NCBI RefSeq assembly: GCF_009791395.1
Contig: NZ_WSZK01000012.1
Span: 87,569-151,568 of the forward strand
Direction: 5' to 3'
From: Halomarina oriensis
GTDB taxonomy: Archaea; Halobacteriota; Halobacteria; Halobacteriales; Haloarculaceae
Length of the DNA stretch: 64,000 nt
Below the pieces are notes generated by a model. It made no database searches and had not been told where the DNA came from. It saw only the letters and a list, made by a program, of their open reading frames with translations. The translations under genes and the position numbers were made by a program. Shown piece by piece: positions 1 to 9,485 of this stretch. Within the stretch, counting starts at the first letter, position 1, and each line of letters starts with the position of its first letter.

Positions 1-747
1 TTCACTCCCGTCGTCGGCCCCGGTTCCCTCAGCGTCTCGGTCGGCGGCGGCGACCAGCGTCTCCGGGGCGAACGCCTCCGCCGTCTCGCGGTGGACCGTG
101 ACCCGCTGGTTTCGGCCGGCTTCGACGAGATCGTCGAAGACGGCCGCGGCGGCGCTCGGTTCGACGGCGTGGTAGTCGACCAGTGCGTCGTCGGGCAGCA
201 GGTCGAGCAGGCCGAGCGCGGGGCCGCCGACACCTGCCCCCACGTCGAGCACCCGGAGCGGCCGCGGGAGCAGGCCGTCGCCCGCGAGTGCGCCGCCGAC
301 GTACTGCCCGACGGCGTAGTAGTCGGGGAGGTGGTAGAGCGCGTAGGCCAGTGCCGTCTCCTCGTCGTACTCGACGGGGTTCTGTCGGTAGTAGTCCTCC
401 TTGACGCGCCGGACGATACCCCGGAGTCGGTCGCCCGACTCGCCCTCGGCCCACTCCCAGCCGTAGCGGTCGACCAGCAGGGCGTCGAGTCGTTCGGCGT
501 ACGCCTCCGGGAACGCCTCGACACGCTCGATGCGCGTCCGGACCGGGTCGTCGTCGACGGGGACGAACGTGCCGTCCTCGCGTTCGACCACGCCGAGGTC
601 GAACTGTGCGTCACGGAGCGTCTGGCGGACGACGGCGGGGTGGGGCGTCCCCTCGACGTACTCGTGTATCTCCTCGGGGTCGACGGGCCGGACCTGCCGC
701 AGGTAGCGGGCGTTGTCGAGGACGGCCTGTCGCTGGTCGGCGTTCAC
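1..747 (-). CDS. Rsm22-like SAM-dependent methyltransferase, 3' end beyond window
   Basis: The 249 visible residues match the general build of the small-ribosomal-subunit Rsm22 family, class I methyltransferases linked to small-subunit rRNA and ribosome assembly. A helical N-terminal half contains a segment near residues 135-153 (YALYHLPDYYAVGQY). It is followed by the SAM-binding glycine loop RVLDVGAGVGGPALG at about 165-179 and an acidic strand ending in VEPS at about 195-198, where the adenosine ribose would bind. The start is the GTG at 745-747, which overlaps the tyrA stop as GTGA, so the two genes are probably translationally coupled. The C-terminus, including any Cys cluster typical of the family, lies left of the window. 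Family assignment is from motif layout; the actual substrate is not shown here. Confidence 0.7.
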   Translation of the reverse strand, partial: MNADQRQAVLDNARYLRQVRPVDPEEIHEYVEGTPHPAVVRQTLRDAQFDLGVVEREDGTFVPVDDDPVRTRIERVEAFPEAYAERLDALLVDRYGWEWAEGESGDRLRGIVRRVKEDYYRQNPVEYDEETALAYALYHLPDYYAVGQYVGGALAGDGLLPRPLRVLDVGAGVGGPALGLLDLLPDDALVDYHAVEPSAAAAVFDDLVEAGRNQRVTVHRETAEAFAPETLVAAADRDAEGTGADDGSE

Positions 748-1589
748 GACCGGTCACCTCCCGCCGCGTCGTCGGCCCGCTCGCTGCCGGTTCCCTCCGT
801 CGCCGTCTCTTCGTCCTCTCGCGGCCCACCGGACCGTCCCGCTTCCTCGTAGAGCGTGGCGAACGCCTCGGGGTCGCCCCGGCTCTCGGCGACTCGCTCG
901 GCCGCCGCTGCGAGTTCCTCGGCCCCGTCGAACGCGGCCTGGATGTCGCCGAAGACGTGGGCCGTGCTCCCGGTGATGCTCTCGACGGCCTCGAACAGCG
1001 CCGTCGAGACGTCGGTGTGGTAGCGCGGGTCGACCGCCTCGCGGACGAGTCCGTAGGCGAGGACGGCGGCGTGGGCCTTCGCCTGGACCGTCTCCATCGC
1101 CTCGTCGTGATCGGTCGCCGTCGTCTCGAACACCTCGTTGCCGGCCGCGACGAGCGCCTCCCGAATCGCGTCGGTGACGCGACCGGTCGCGTCGGGGACG
1201 GCGGCGATACGCCCCGGCGCGTTGGCCGTCGAGAACATCGGGTGCAGGGAGAGTCGTTCGTGGTCGGGGGCGTGCTCGCGCATCGCGTCGAGCGCCGGCC
1301 CCATCACGCCGGTCACGTCGACGACGGCGTGTTCGGCACGGGGGGCCTGTGCGGCGACGGCCTCCGCGACGGCGGGTATCGGAACCGCCAGCACGACGGC
1401 GTCGAACCGGTCCGTCGACTCGGGCGTCGGTGGGGGCGACACCGGGACCGTCCCGCCGTCGACTGTCGTGGCCGCTCGGTCGGCGGCGTCCGCGTCGAGG
1501 TCGGCGACGGCGACGTCGTGGCCGGCGTCGGCCAGTGTTCGGCCGACCCACGTACCCATCTCGCCCGCGCCGACGATACAGCAGTGCAT
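744..1589 (-). CDS. tyrA: Prephenate dehydrogenase (TyrA-type)
   Basis: Predicted 281-residue cytoplasmic dehydrogenase of tyrosine biosynthesis, oxidising prephenate to 4-hydroxyphenylpyruvate with NAD(P). The N-terminal Rossmann fold is explicit: GAGEMGTWVG at residues 7-16, with an acidic residue (D30) closing the second strand, as in NAD binders. The motif HPMFS at 116-120 corresponds to the family HPMFG segment that carries the catalytic histidine. The last ~30 residues are an acidic low-complexity tail, probably a halophilic extension rather than an ACT domain. The ATG at 1587-1589 is followed directly by the Rossmann strand, so the start is well placed. It overlaps the downstream Rsm22-like gene by 4 nt. 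Confidence 0.9.
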   Translation of the reverse strand: MHCCIVGAGEMGTWVGRTLADAGHDVAVADLDADAADRAATTVDGGTVPVSPPPTPESTDRFDAVVLAVPIPAVAEAVAAQAPRAEHAVVDVTGVMGPALDAMREHAPDHERLSLHPMFSTANAPGRIAAVPDATGRVTDAIREALVAAGNEVFETTATDHDEAMETVQAKAHAAVLAYGLVREAVDPRYHTDVSTALFEAVESITGSTAHVFGDIQAAFDGAEELAAAAERVAESRGDPEAFATLYEEAGRSGGPREDEETATEGTGSERADDAAGGDRS

Positions 1590-1723
1590 GTGGGAGCGAC
1601 TCCGTCGCGGGGGAAAAGGCTGTCCGAGTCCGGGTCGAACGTCGACCGTTCGGAGACTATACAGCTAGCCGAGCAACGTTTGGTGTGAACTCCCTGGACT
1701 TCTGGTAGGTTCAGACGAGACTC

Positions 1724-1882
1724 ATGCCCCACTGTGACAACTGCAACGCCCACGTTTCGCGTCGCTTCCAGACCGTGTTCGCCGACGACCGGGGGGACCT
1801 CCTCGCGTGCCCCAGTTGCTCGCCGAACGCCGGTATCGCCGAATCCTCACGCGACCGAACGCGCGACAGGAGGAGCGACTGA
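1724..1882 (+). CDS. Small Cys4 zinc-finger protein
   Basis: A 52-residue ORF with two CxxC knuckles, CDNC at residues 4-7 and CPSC at 29-32, separated by 21 residues, followed by a short Arg/Asp-rich tail. This is the layout of the many tiny single zinc-finger proteins of haloarchaea. It stands alone between tyrA (divergent) and a leftward membrane gene. No function can be assigned; such proteins may bind nucleic acid or a protein partner. The four cysteines at regular spacing are the main reason to call it coding. Confidence 0.65.
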   Translation: MPHCDNCNAHVSRRFQTVFADDRGDLLACPSCSPNAGIAESSRDRTRDRRSD

Positions 1883-1931
1883 CCGTCGGCATCGACCGTC
1901 GGGAGACCGCACCACGGACGGCGAAGCGGCG

Positions 1932-2750
1932 TCATCCCAACCGTTCGCGGAGGACCGCTTCGACCGCGTCGGGGTCCTCCAGCGCGTCGAGCGCACAGTG
2001 GTACGACCCGCCCGGTAGTCGGCGCTGGAGGACGAGCGCGTCGTCCGTTCGCTCGTAGCCGACGAACCGTCCCCACGGAACGTACTGCTCCCGGACGGTA
2101 CCTCGGCCGGTCACGACGACGCCCCCTTCGAGTGCGGTGTACTCCGTCGTCCGGTCGAGGACGGTCACCGCCATCAGACCGATGGCGATGCCACCGCTGA
2201 GGAGTCCCGGCGTAAGCGGCACGTCGAACAGCGTCCCCGCGAGGCCGCCCACCGAGAGGACGACGGCGGCCACGAGGTACCAGTACCGCGTTCGTCTCCG
2301 CCGAGGCTCGTCCATCGGCGCGGCCCACGTTCGGCGTTCGCGCTCCTCGGACCGACGGCGGTGCGCGTACAGGTTGTCCGCCGAGACGAACGCGACACCG
2401 CCGACGACGGCCAGTGACACCCCCACGGCGAGCGCGAGGCCGACCCACGTGTCCGGGCCGACTCCCTCGGCCGCAACGTCGAGTGCCACCGTCCCCGTCA
2501 CGTCGAGTGCCACGAGGACCACTCCGACGGCGATGGGGAGCACCGGCAGGACGTAGTGGAGTCGTCGGGCGGCGAACGCGCTGGCGAGGTCACGCCACCG
2601 GGACGCGAGCAGGACGGCGACGAGACACGATACACTCTGGACGGCGATGGCCGTCGGAGGGAGGCCGGCGACGGCGGCGACTCCTGCGACGGTCAGTGCG
2701 ACCCAGAGCGCCAGCAGCGGGCCGAACAGCTTCAGTGGAGGGCGGCTCAT
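1932..2750 (-). CDS. Membrane protein with PH-like C-terminal domain
   Basis: 272 residues. About six hydrophobic helices occupy residues ~8-50, ~65-115 and ~155-200 as three pairs. A soluble C-terminal domain follows (about 205-272), beginning around TTEYTALEGG and containing a VPWGRFVGYERTDD segment. This strand-rich tail resembles bacterial PH or YdbS-like and DUF5673-like domains that follow membrane helices. The function is unknown. The start ATG at 2748-2750 begins MSRPPLK, a typical short cytoplasmic lead before the first helix. It lies alone, with the M24 peptidase upstream on the same strand. Confidence 0.7.
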   Translation of the reverse strand: MSRPPLKLFGPLLALWVALTVAGVAAVAGLPPTAIAVQSVSCLVAVLLASRWRDLASAFAARRLHYVLPVLPIAVGVVLVALDVTGTVALDVAAEGVGPDTWVGLALAVGVSLAVVGGVAFVSADNLYAHRRRSEERERRTWAAPMDEPRRRRTRYWYLVAAVVLSVGGLAGTLFDVPLTPGLLSGGIAIGLMAVTVLDRTTEYTALEGGVVVTGRGTVREQYVPWGRFVGYERTDDALVLQRRLPGGSYHCALDALEDPDAVEAVLRERLG

Positions 2751-2843
2751 ATCGGACAGTCGACGTGACTGCTGAAAAAGCGTCGGGGTGTGTCCAGATG
2801 CGAGCGCTCCACGGCCGGGAGCCTCGTTCAGTTCCGCTTCGGT

Positions 2844-4034
2844 CTACTCGACGACCAGTTCCTCGGGGTAGTCGGTGAAGTTCTCGTAGCCGTCCTCGGT
2901 GACGACGGCGATGTCTTCGATGCGGACGCCACCGAACTCGGGGTCGTAGAGGCCGGGTTCGACGGTGACGACGTGGCCCGGTTCCAGTTCGCCGCCGCGG
3001 GGACTGAGACTCGGCCCCTCGTGGATGTCGAGGCCGACGCCGTGGCCCGTCGAGTGGATGAACCCCGTCTCCGTGGCCTCGTCGCTCCGCAGGGTGGGCC
3101 AGCCGGCGTCCTCGTAGACGTCACAGACCGCGTCGTGGACGTCCTTGCCCGTCGCACCGGGTTCGAGCGCGTCGAACGCCGCCTCTTTGGCCTCCTGGGT
3201 GAGGTCGTACCACTCCGCGACGGTGTCGTTGGGCGTCCCCTTCACGAACGTCCGGGTCATGTCCGCGAAGTACTTCGTCTCCTTGTCCCGCGGGAAGATG
3301 TCGACGATGATGGACTCGTCTGCACGGAGCGGGCCGCTCCCCCGGTCGTGGGGGTCCGCGGCGTCCGCACCGCAGGCGACGATGGTCTCGTCGAGCGCAC
3401 AGCCGTGACGGAGCAGTTCCATCTCTATCTCGCGGGTGACGCGCTCGCTGGTCAGCACCTCCCCCTCGTGGACGAGGACGCCGCTGCCGGCGTCGGTGCC
3501 CGTCTCCACCCTCGCCTCGGCGATGAGTTCCTCGGCACGCGCCATCGCACGCTCGTTGGCCGTCTGGGCCTCCGCGACGTGTTCGACCTCTTCGCTGGTC
3601 TTGACCGCCCGGATGTCGTCGACGACGCCCTCGCGTTCCGCTTCGAGGTCGACCCCCTGCGCTCGGAGGCCGTCACCGACACCGAGCGGGAACTCCTCGG
3701 GCGTGACGACGCTCTCGACGCCGTGTTCGGCGAGGAACTCGGCGGTGATGCGGTCACCGGCCTCGTCGTGGCCGTACTCCTCCAGTTTCGCGCGGTAGTC
3801 GTAGTCGGCGTGGCGAGCGACCGTCGCGGGTCGGTCGGCCTTCCGCGCACGACCGTACTCCAGACTGGAGACGAGCAGGTGTACCTCGCCGTCGTAGAGC
3901 GTCAGGAACGGGTCCGGCGCGTCGAACCCCGAGAGGTAGCGCTGGGTCGAGTCCTCGCTGTCGGCGTAGACGAGGTAGCCGCCCGCACCGCGGTCGTCGA
4001 GGAACGAATCGAGGTCGGAGAGGTCCGGTTGCAT
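2844..4034 (-). CDS. M24 family metallopeptidase (Xaa-Pro dipeptidase type)
   Basis: 396 residues: an N-terminal creatinase/prolidase-like domain (~1-135) and a C-terminal pita-bread M24 domain. All five expected metal ligands are visible in order: D in IIVDIFP, D in YFADMTRT, H in [10 protein letters not shown] in VTVEPGLY and E in VRIEDIAVV. It should therefore be an active dinuclear-metal aminopeptidase or dipeptidase that cleaves Xaa-Pro bonds in cytoplasmic peptide turnover. I chose the ATG at 4032-4034 ([10 protein letters not shown]). The open frame continues further upstream, but those residues are Gly/Arg-rich and unlike the family. Proline specificity is inferred from the family, not shown. 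Confidence 0.87.
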   Translation of the reverse strand: MQPDLSDLDSFLDDRGAGGYLVYADSEDSTQRYLSGFDAPDPFLTLYDGEVHLLVSSLEYGRARKADRPATVARHADYDYRAKLEEYGHDEAGDRITAEFLAEHGVESVVTPEEFPLGVGDGLRAQGVDLEAEREGVVDDIRAVKTSEEVEHVAEAQTANERAMARAEELIAEARVETGTDAGSGVLVHEGEVLTSERVTREIEMELLRHGCALDETIVACGADAADPHDRGSGPLRADESIIVDIFPRDKETKYFADMTRTFVKGTPNDTVAEWYDLTQEAKEAAFDALEPGATGKDVHDAVCDVYEDAGWPTLRSDEATETGFIHSTGHGVGLDIHEGPSLSPRGGELEPGHVVTVEPGLYDPEFGGVRIEDIAVVTEDGYENFTDYPEELVVE

Positions 4035-4105
4035 ACCCGGACCCAGCGCCGCCGGCGAGAAAACAGTACTGACACCGGGTGACGATGCGCCTCGGCGACC
4101 GCTCC

Positions 4106-4453
4106 TCAGCCGAGTCCCCGAACCATCGCCGCCAGCGTCGGCAACACGAGCGTCGCACCGAGCGCCAGCCACGTCAGTTGCCCGGCGACGGCGAACTGCC
4201 CGAGCGCCCCGAACAGCCAGAGGTACGCGAGGAACGCCGCGAGCACCGCGATACCGAAGTAGAGGCCGTACTGCACCGCCCGCCAGAAGGAGGGGGCGAG
4301 GACGCCCAGCAGGAGGCCGCCGACCACGAGGCCGACCCAGTGGACGGCCGTCACCGCGAGGCCGACGAGGAACGTGAACACGACGAGCACGTCCGAGTAC
4401 TCACCCGTCCGGAGTGCGTCGCGCAGTCGCCCGGTCTTCGCGGCGTCGCTCAT
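4106..4453 (-). CDS. Small membrane protein, unknown function
   Basis: 115 residues with three to four hydrophobic segments (about 22-50, 58-78 and 85-110) and a short charged N-terminus. I do not recognise a family. Its ATG overlaps the stop codon of the upstream penicillin acylase family gene in an ATGA, so the two are almost certainly co-transcribed and translationally coupled. That suggests a membrane partner or simply a shared operon. Confidence 0.7.
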   Translation of the reverse strand: MSDAAKTGRLRDALRTGEYSDVLVVFTFLVGLAVTAVHWVGLVVGGLLLGVLAPSFWRAVQYGLYFGIAVLAAFLAYLWLFGALGQFAVAGQLTWLALGATLVLPTLAAMVRGLG

Positions 4454-6990
4454 CGCTGCCCTCCGTCCTCGGCGTCCGCACCGGCGTCGCCGTCACTGCC
4501 GTCATCTCCACCGGAGGCAGTGAACCGGATGTCAACCGCGCCGGCGTCGTCGAAGTCCATCGGCTTGTACTCGCCCTCGGCCCACTCGTCGAGTTGGTCG
4601 TGGTAGTGCGGCGAGAACGGGTTACCGGACTGGCCACCGGGGATGACACCCGACGACTCCCCGTCGAACGTCGAGACCATGCGCCAACTCGACCCGGCCT
4701 GCATCGACCCCTCGGTGCGGAAGTTGAAGACGGTGAACGGCGACCCGTCCATCGCCCGCTCGGGGTAGTCGAGGTAGCCCACCGGGAACGGGTGGTTCAG
4801 GTCCAGTCGGTTGTAGTCGCCGTAGGTCTCCCAGCCGTTCTCGTCGGCGCGGGCCTTCGCACGTTCCATCGCCTCTGCGTAGGCGTCGGCGCGCGTCTCG
4901 CGCTCGTCGGTCCGGACGTCGTCGAACCACTCGCTGTCCTCCGGCAACGTCTGGACGACGTAGAGGTGTGGGTAGTAGCCCTCGTCCAGCCCTTTCGGGT
5001 GGTACTCGTCGTAGAACGTGGCGTTCCTGACCTCCTGGCGGAAGAGCGCGAACGCGAGCGCCGCCTCCGAGTCGGCGGTCATGTTGTAGTCCCACGATTC
5101 GAGGCTATCGGCCCACTCGCGGGTGTCCTCGTCCATCGCACTCCGGCTATCGAGGACGCCGGGGACGAACCCCTCGGCGGCCGTCGAGTAGACGTCGCGC
5201 TGCATCGTCCGCATGAACTCGGCGTCCATCGGTTCGCCCGACTCGGCACGCCGGTCGAGCAGTTCGTAGATGCGCTCTCCCCTGTATGGGTCGGCGTAGC
5301 GACCGCTCGTCGAGAGGTAGAACCCCGGCTGGTCGGCCGTGCGCTGGTTGGCCGTGGCGATGTAGTCCGCCCCGAACACGTGGGGCACCTGCTCGTAGGG
5401 GACGAACCCCTCCCACGAGGACTGACCGAACGGCGTGAACCCACGCCACTCGCCCTCGCCCGCAGAGCCGTCGAACACGCGGTCACCGCGGACGACTTCG
5501 CCGTCACCGGACTGCGTCCGGTTGCCAGACGAACTCCGTTCGTCGCTGTCGGTGTAGCGGTACGGGTACTTCCCCGTCGCTCGGTAGAGCGTCCCGCCGT
5601 CCCTGTCCGCTGCCACGAGGTTCTGAGTCGGCGAGTCGAAGTCGCGTGCGGCCTCCTCGACGTCGTCGACCGTCTCGGCGCGGTTGAACCCCCAGATAGC
5701 GAGCGCCTCCTTCGTGCCCGTCATCCCGGTCCACGCGACGCCGACGCCGACCGGACCGTCGGGCGTCTCACGTTCGAGGTACGCGCCGTGGACCGTCTTC
5801 CGAACGGTGACGGTCACGTCCTCGCCGCCGCTGACCTGGATGGTCTGCTGTTCGGTCTCGAACGCGCGTTCCTCGCCGTCGTAGACGTAGGTGTCGTTCG
5901 AGGGCGTCTCGTAGGTGTAGAGGTCGGTCACGTCCGCGCCGACGTTCGTCACTCCCCACGCGACGTTCCGGTTCTGGCCGATGATGACGCTCGGGACACC
6001 GGGGAACGTCACCCCGCGCACGTCGTAGCCGTCGTCGCCGGTCAGGTGGAGGCGCATCTCGTACCAGACCGGCGGCACGGTCAGCGTCAGGTGGGGGTCG
6101 TTGGCGAGTAGCGGTTGCCCACTGGCCGTCTGGTTGCCCGAGACGACCCAGTTGTTCGACCCGATGCCCGGTTCGCGCTGGAAGTCACGCAGGGACTCGT
6201 AGAGCGCGTCGTAGGCCGCGAGGTCGGTCCGGTTCGACGTGTTCGCAGTCGGGGCGTCCCACTCGGTGCGGAGGACGGGACTGTCGTGGGCCAACTGGTC
6301 GGGGTAGAGTTCGCTCGTCGCCTCGGTGCCGAGTTTCGAGTCGAGGACGCCCGCCTCCAGGTCGCGGAAGTCCCCCGACAGCGACCACGAGATCTGCTTG
6401 TCGACGAGGAGTGTCGCCGTGGGCGTCCACGGCTCCGGTTCGTAGTCGTTCAGGCGGAACTCGACGGGGAGCGGTTCGGTCGCCCGGTAGCGGTTGACGC
6501 CGTCGGTGTAGGCCCGAACCAGCGGTCCGTACTCGGTGTCTTCGAGCGCTTCCCACGAGGCTTCGGCCGCCCCCTGGAAGTCCATCTGCCGGTAGAAGCG
6601 GTCCGACTCCACCGCCTGCTCGCCGACGGCCGCCGAGAGGTTGCCGGCCATCAGACGGCGCTGGAGGTCCATCTCCCACAGTCTGTCGCGGGCCTGGACG
6701 TAGCCGACGGCGTAGTACAGCGCCGCCTCGTCGTCGGCCTCGATGTGGGGGACGCCGTCGGCGTCGTAACTGACGGTCGCCTCGCCGTACGGGTTCTCGA
6801 CGGTCGTCTCGCCGGAGAGCGCGTCGCCGGCGGCGCTCCCGACGCCGTCACCACCGTCGCTCACGCCGCTCCACGCGGCACCGCTGAAGGGCGCAGCGAG
6901 CGAGAGGTAGCTCCCGCCGAACACCCCGGCGGTGACCAAGAGGACGGCGGCGACCACCGCGGCCGCCACCTGTATGGGGTTTCGTGACAT
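4450..6990 (-). CDS. Penicillin acylase family protein, membrane-anchored
   Basis: 846 residues of the Ntn-hydrolase penicillin amidase family, which cleaves amide bonds in substrates such as beta-lactams or N-acyl-homoserine lactones. A hydrophobic N-terminus (about 8-33) should export and anchor it. The alpha-chain region includes VPHIEADDEAA at ~80-90 and RDRLWEMDLQRR at ~101-112. The expected nucleophile is Ser278 in GIGSNNWVVSG, which becomes the new N-terminus of the beta chain after autoprocessing, followed by LLANDPHL. Many Asn-x-Ser/Thr sites and the acidic surface fit an extracellular haloarchaeal enzyme. A TATA-like CTTAACC on the minus strand at 7013-7019 lies 28 nt before the ATG, indicating leaderless translation. 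The natural substrate is unknown. Confidence 0.88.
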   Translation of the reverse strand: MSRNPIQVAAAVVAAVLLVTAGVFGGSYLSLAAPFSGAAWSGVSDGGDGVGSAAGDALSGETTVENPYGEATVSYDADGVPHIEADDEAALYYAVGYVQARDRLWEMDLQRRLMAGNLSAAVGEQAVESDRFYRQMDFQGAAEASWEALEDTEYGPLVRAYTDGVNRYRATEPLPVEFRLNDYEPEPWTPTATLLVDKQISWSLSGDFRDLEAGVLDSKLGTEATSELYPDQLAHDSPVLRTEWDAPTANTSNRTDLAAYDALYESLRDFQREPGIGSNNWVVSGNQTASGQPLLANDPHLTLTVPPVWYEMRLHLTGDDGYDVRGVTFPGVPSVIIGQNRNVAWGVTNVGADVTDLYTYETPSNDTYVYDGEERAFETEQQTIQVSGGEDVTVTVRKTVHGAYLERETPDGPVGVGVAWTGMTGTKEALAIWGFNRAETVDDVEEAARDFDSPTQNLVAADRDGGTLYRATGKYPYRYTDSDERSSSGNRTQSGDGEVVRGDRVFDGSAGEGEWRGFTPFGQSSWEGFVPYEQVPHVFGADYIATANQRTADQPGFYLSTSGRYADPYRGERIYELLDRRAESGEPMDAEFMRTMQRDVYSTAAEGFVPGVLDSRSAMDEDTREWADSLESWDYNMTADSEAALAFALFRQEVRNATFYDEYHPKGLDEGYYPHLYVVQTLPEDSEWFDDVRTDERETRADAYAEAMERAKARADENGWETYGDYNRLDLNHPFPVGYLDYPERAMDGSPFTVFNFRTEGSMQAGSSWRMVSTFDGESSGVIPGGQSGNPFSPHYHDQLDEWAEGEYKPMDFDDAGAVDIRFTASGGDDGSDGDAGADAEDGGQR

Positions 6991-7124
6991 ACACTCACGG
7001 GAACAGGAGGGCGGTTAAGCGTTCCGTCGTGTCGGCTCGTTCGCGGTGCAGTCGGCCGAAGACGGCGAGAATCACCGCCGGAGAGTCCCAACGGTTTTGT
7101 CCTCCTCAACGGCAGTTACGGGCG

Positions 7125-8762
7125 ATGGACAAGTGGACGCGACGGACGGTCAAGTACATGGCGGGGCTGTTCGCCGTTATTCTCGTCTACGCGGCCGTCT
7201 ACGACTACGGGATGACCGCCTTCGACGGCCGACCGCGGACGTTCCTCGAAGCCCTCCAGGTCGTCGTCGAGACGTTCACGACGACCGGATTCGGCTCCGA
7301 CGCCCAGTGGGAGAGCTGGCAGATGCAGGCACTCATCATCGTGATGGATCTGACGGGCGTGTTCCTCATCTTCCTCGCGTTGCCCACGCTCGTCTTCCCG
7401 CTGTTCGAGGAGGCGCTCTCGACGGCCGCGCCGACGAGCGTCGACCGGGTCGGTCACGTCGTCATCGCGGGCTACACCCCTCGTGGGCGAGCGCTCATCC
7501 GAGAACTCGACGCGCGAGACATCCCGTACGTCGTCGTCGAACCCGACCGCGACCGGGCGGCCGACATCTACGAGACCGACACGACCGTCGTCCACGGCGA
7601 CCCCGAGAGCGTCGAGGTGTACGGCGACCGCGTCAACCTCGGAGACGCCCGTGCGCTCGTCGCGGACGTCGACGACGCCACCAACGCCTCCATCGCGCTC
7701 ACTGCCACTCAGGTCTGTGACACGCCGGTCATCACGTTCGTCGAGGAGCCGTCCCAGAAGGAGTACCACAGTCTGGCCGGCGCATCGGAGGCGTTCTCGC
7801 CCCGCCAGTTGGTCGGTGAGAGCCTCGCCACGAAGGTCACCTCGGGTGTCACCTCGGACCTGGACGACGCCATCGAGATCGGTGACGGCTTCGACGTCGT
7901 CGAACTCCCGGTCGAGTCGGGGAGCGAACTCGACGGGGTCAGCGTCGCCGAGAGCGGCATCCGTGAACGGACCGGGGCGAACATCGTCGGCGCGTGGTTC
8001 CGCGGCGAGTTCGTCTCGCCACCTTCGCCGGACGCGGTCGTCGACGAACAGACCATCCTGCTCGTCGCCGGTCAGGAGGAACAACTGGAGGGACTGAAGC
8101 GACTCACGCGCTCCGAACAGCGCCGGCGGCGCCGTGGCCACGTCGTCGTCGCGGGGCTCGGTATCGTCGGCACCACCGTCGAGCGAGCCATCGAAGACTC
8201 GGACCTCGGTCTGCCGCAGGTGACCGTCGACCGCGACCCCGCGAAGGACGCGGACGTGACCGGGGACGTCACGGACGCCCACGTCCTCCGGGAGGCGGGT
8301 GTCGGGGCGGCCGGGACGGTCATCCTCTCGCTCCCGAACGACACCGTGACCGTCTTCGCTACGCTCGTCGTCCGGGAGTTGAACCCGGAGATCGAGATCG
8401 TCGCCCGCGCCGAGTCCCAGGAGAGCGTCAGGAAACTCTACCGTGCCGGTGCGGACTACGTCCTCTCGCTGGGGACCGTCAGCGGTCGGATGCTCGCCTC
8501 GACCATTCTCGACGAGGAGGTCATCACGTTCGACCAGCAGGTCGAACTCATCCGCACGGGGCCGGGAGACCTCACCGGCCGGACGCTCGGCGAAGCCGAC
8601 GTTCGACGGAAGACCGGCTGTACCGTCGTCGCCGTCGAACGCGACGGCGCGCTGGTCTCCGACCTCGGTCCGGACTTCAGACTCCAGCGTGGTGACGAAC
8701 TCGTCGTGGCCGGGACGGACGACGACATCGTGACGTTCTCCGCGCTGGTCGGCGACGAGTGA
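7125..8762 (+). CDS. Two-helix potassium-type channel with two RCK (TrkA) domains
   Basis: 545 residues. Helix 1 is at about 11-30, a pore loop contains TTTGFGSD at 52-59 (selectivity-filter type TGFGS), and helix 2 is at about 68-95. Two regulator-of-K-conductance modules follow: the first Rossmann segment starts at HVVIAGYTPRGRALI (~111) and the second at HVVVAGLGIVGTTV. Each is followed by a TrkA-C-like region. This is the MthK-like plan, with both RCK domains fused to one pore. It should be an inner-membrane cation channel gated by a ligand of the RCK domains (nucleotide or Ca2+). A TATA-like GGTTTTG at 7092-7098 sits ~30 nt before the ATG, which supports this start over longer open frames. 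Divergent from the acylase gene. Confidence 0.87.
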   Translation: MDKWTRRTVKYMAGLFAVILVYAAVYDYGMTAFDGRPRTFLEALQVVVETFTTTGFGSDAQWESWQMQALIIVMDLTGVFLIFLALPTLVFPLFEEALSTAAPTSVDRVGHVVIAGYTPRGRALIRELDARDIPYVVVEPDRDRAADIYETDTTVVHGDPESVEVYGDRVNLGDARALVADVDDATNASIALTATQVCDTPVITFVEEPSQKEYHSLAGASEAFSPRQLVGESLATKVTSGVTSDLDDAIEIGDGFDVVELPVESGSELDGVSVAESGIRERTGANIVGAWFRGEFVSPPSPDAVVDEQTILLVAGQEEQLEGLKRLTRSEQRRRRRGHVVVAGLGIVGTTVERAIEDSDLGLPQVTVDRDPAKDADVTGDVTDAHVLREAGVGAAGTVILSLPNDTVTVFATLVVRELNPEIEIVARAESQESVRKLYRAGADYVLSLGTVSGRMLASTILDEEVITFDQQVELIRTGPGDLTGRTLGEADVRRKTGCTVVAVERDGALVSDLGPDFRLQRGDELVVAGTDDDIVTFSALVGDE

Positions 8763-8771
8763 GGGGTCGCG

Positions 8772-9383
8772 TCAGAACAACCGGAACGCCGTCGCCGTCG
8801 TCCAGCCACCGAGTGCGAGCGCCCCGACGATTTCGGGGAGCGCGAGCGAGAGACCGGTCGGGGCGAAGACGGCGACGTACACGACCCACGTCAGGAGGTT
8901 GAGCAGGCCGAGACCGACCGTCGTCGCCCCCACACGACGGTCACCGGCCAGCAGGTTCCCGCCGCCGTAACACCACATCGACACCGACAGCAGGAGGTAG
9001 AACGACACCGCCGCCGGGAAGTGCCACTCGGTCCCCATCGGGAAGCCGCCGACGAGCGCCATCGCCACGCCGGTCAGTGCGAACGCTCCCCCACCGACCG
9101 ATTCGAGGCGGTTACGAGCGGTGCCGACGAGACGCGCGGCGAACGGCAGCGAGACGAGCCCACCGAGAATCAGGCCGTAGTTGAACAGCGGGCGGGTCGG
9201 TTCGCCCGAACTCCCGAGGAACGAGAGCGGTTCGCTCGTCCACGTGAACGTCGGCGAGAGCACCGTTGCGAGGAAGATGGCACCGAGTGCGATGGTCGGT
9301 GCGAGGACGCCCGCCGCCGTCGTGACCTGCTCGGCGGGCGTCTCGGCGCTCGCCCGGCGGCGTGTACCGTCGTGTGTTCCCAT
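8772..9383 (-). CDS. DUF998-like integral membrane protein
   Basis: 203 residues, nearly all hydrophobic, with about six membrane helices. The opening helix is followed by a conserved-looking WTSEPLSFLGSSGEP stretch, then FNYGLILGGL, the arrangement I associate with DUF998 membrane proteins. It has a basic/polar N-terminal ~18 residues and no soluble domain. Function is unknown in the family. The ATG at 9381-9383 was chosen because the upstream open frame is arginine-rich and overlaps the divergent VOC gene. It converges with the channel gene. Confidence 0.78.
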   Translation of the reverse strand: MGTHDGTRRRASAETPAEQVTTAAGVLAPTIALGAIFLATVLSPTFTWTSEPLSFLGSSGEPTRPLFNYGLILGGLVSLPFAARLVGTARNRLESVGGGAFALTGVAMALVGGFPMGTEWHFPAAVSFYLLLSVSMWCYGGGNLLAGDRRVGATTVGLGLLNLLTWVVYVAVFAPTGLSLALPEIVGALALGGWTTATAFRLF

Positions 9384-9485
9384 GACACGAAGCGGAGTCG
9401 CGCCTGCGGCACATCGGTTACGGTTCGCCGTCCGGTACGGGTCACCGCCGGAACGGTTTAGCGGCCGGCACGCGCGAACCGCGAT

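Noticed and set aside
91..852. Long rightward open frames over the Rsm22-like and tyrA genes
   Set aside because: They run antisense to genes with clear SAM-binding and Rossmann motifs. At this G+C content, long chance frames on the opposite strand are expected.
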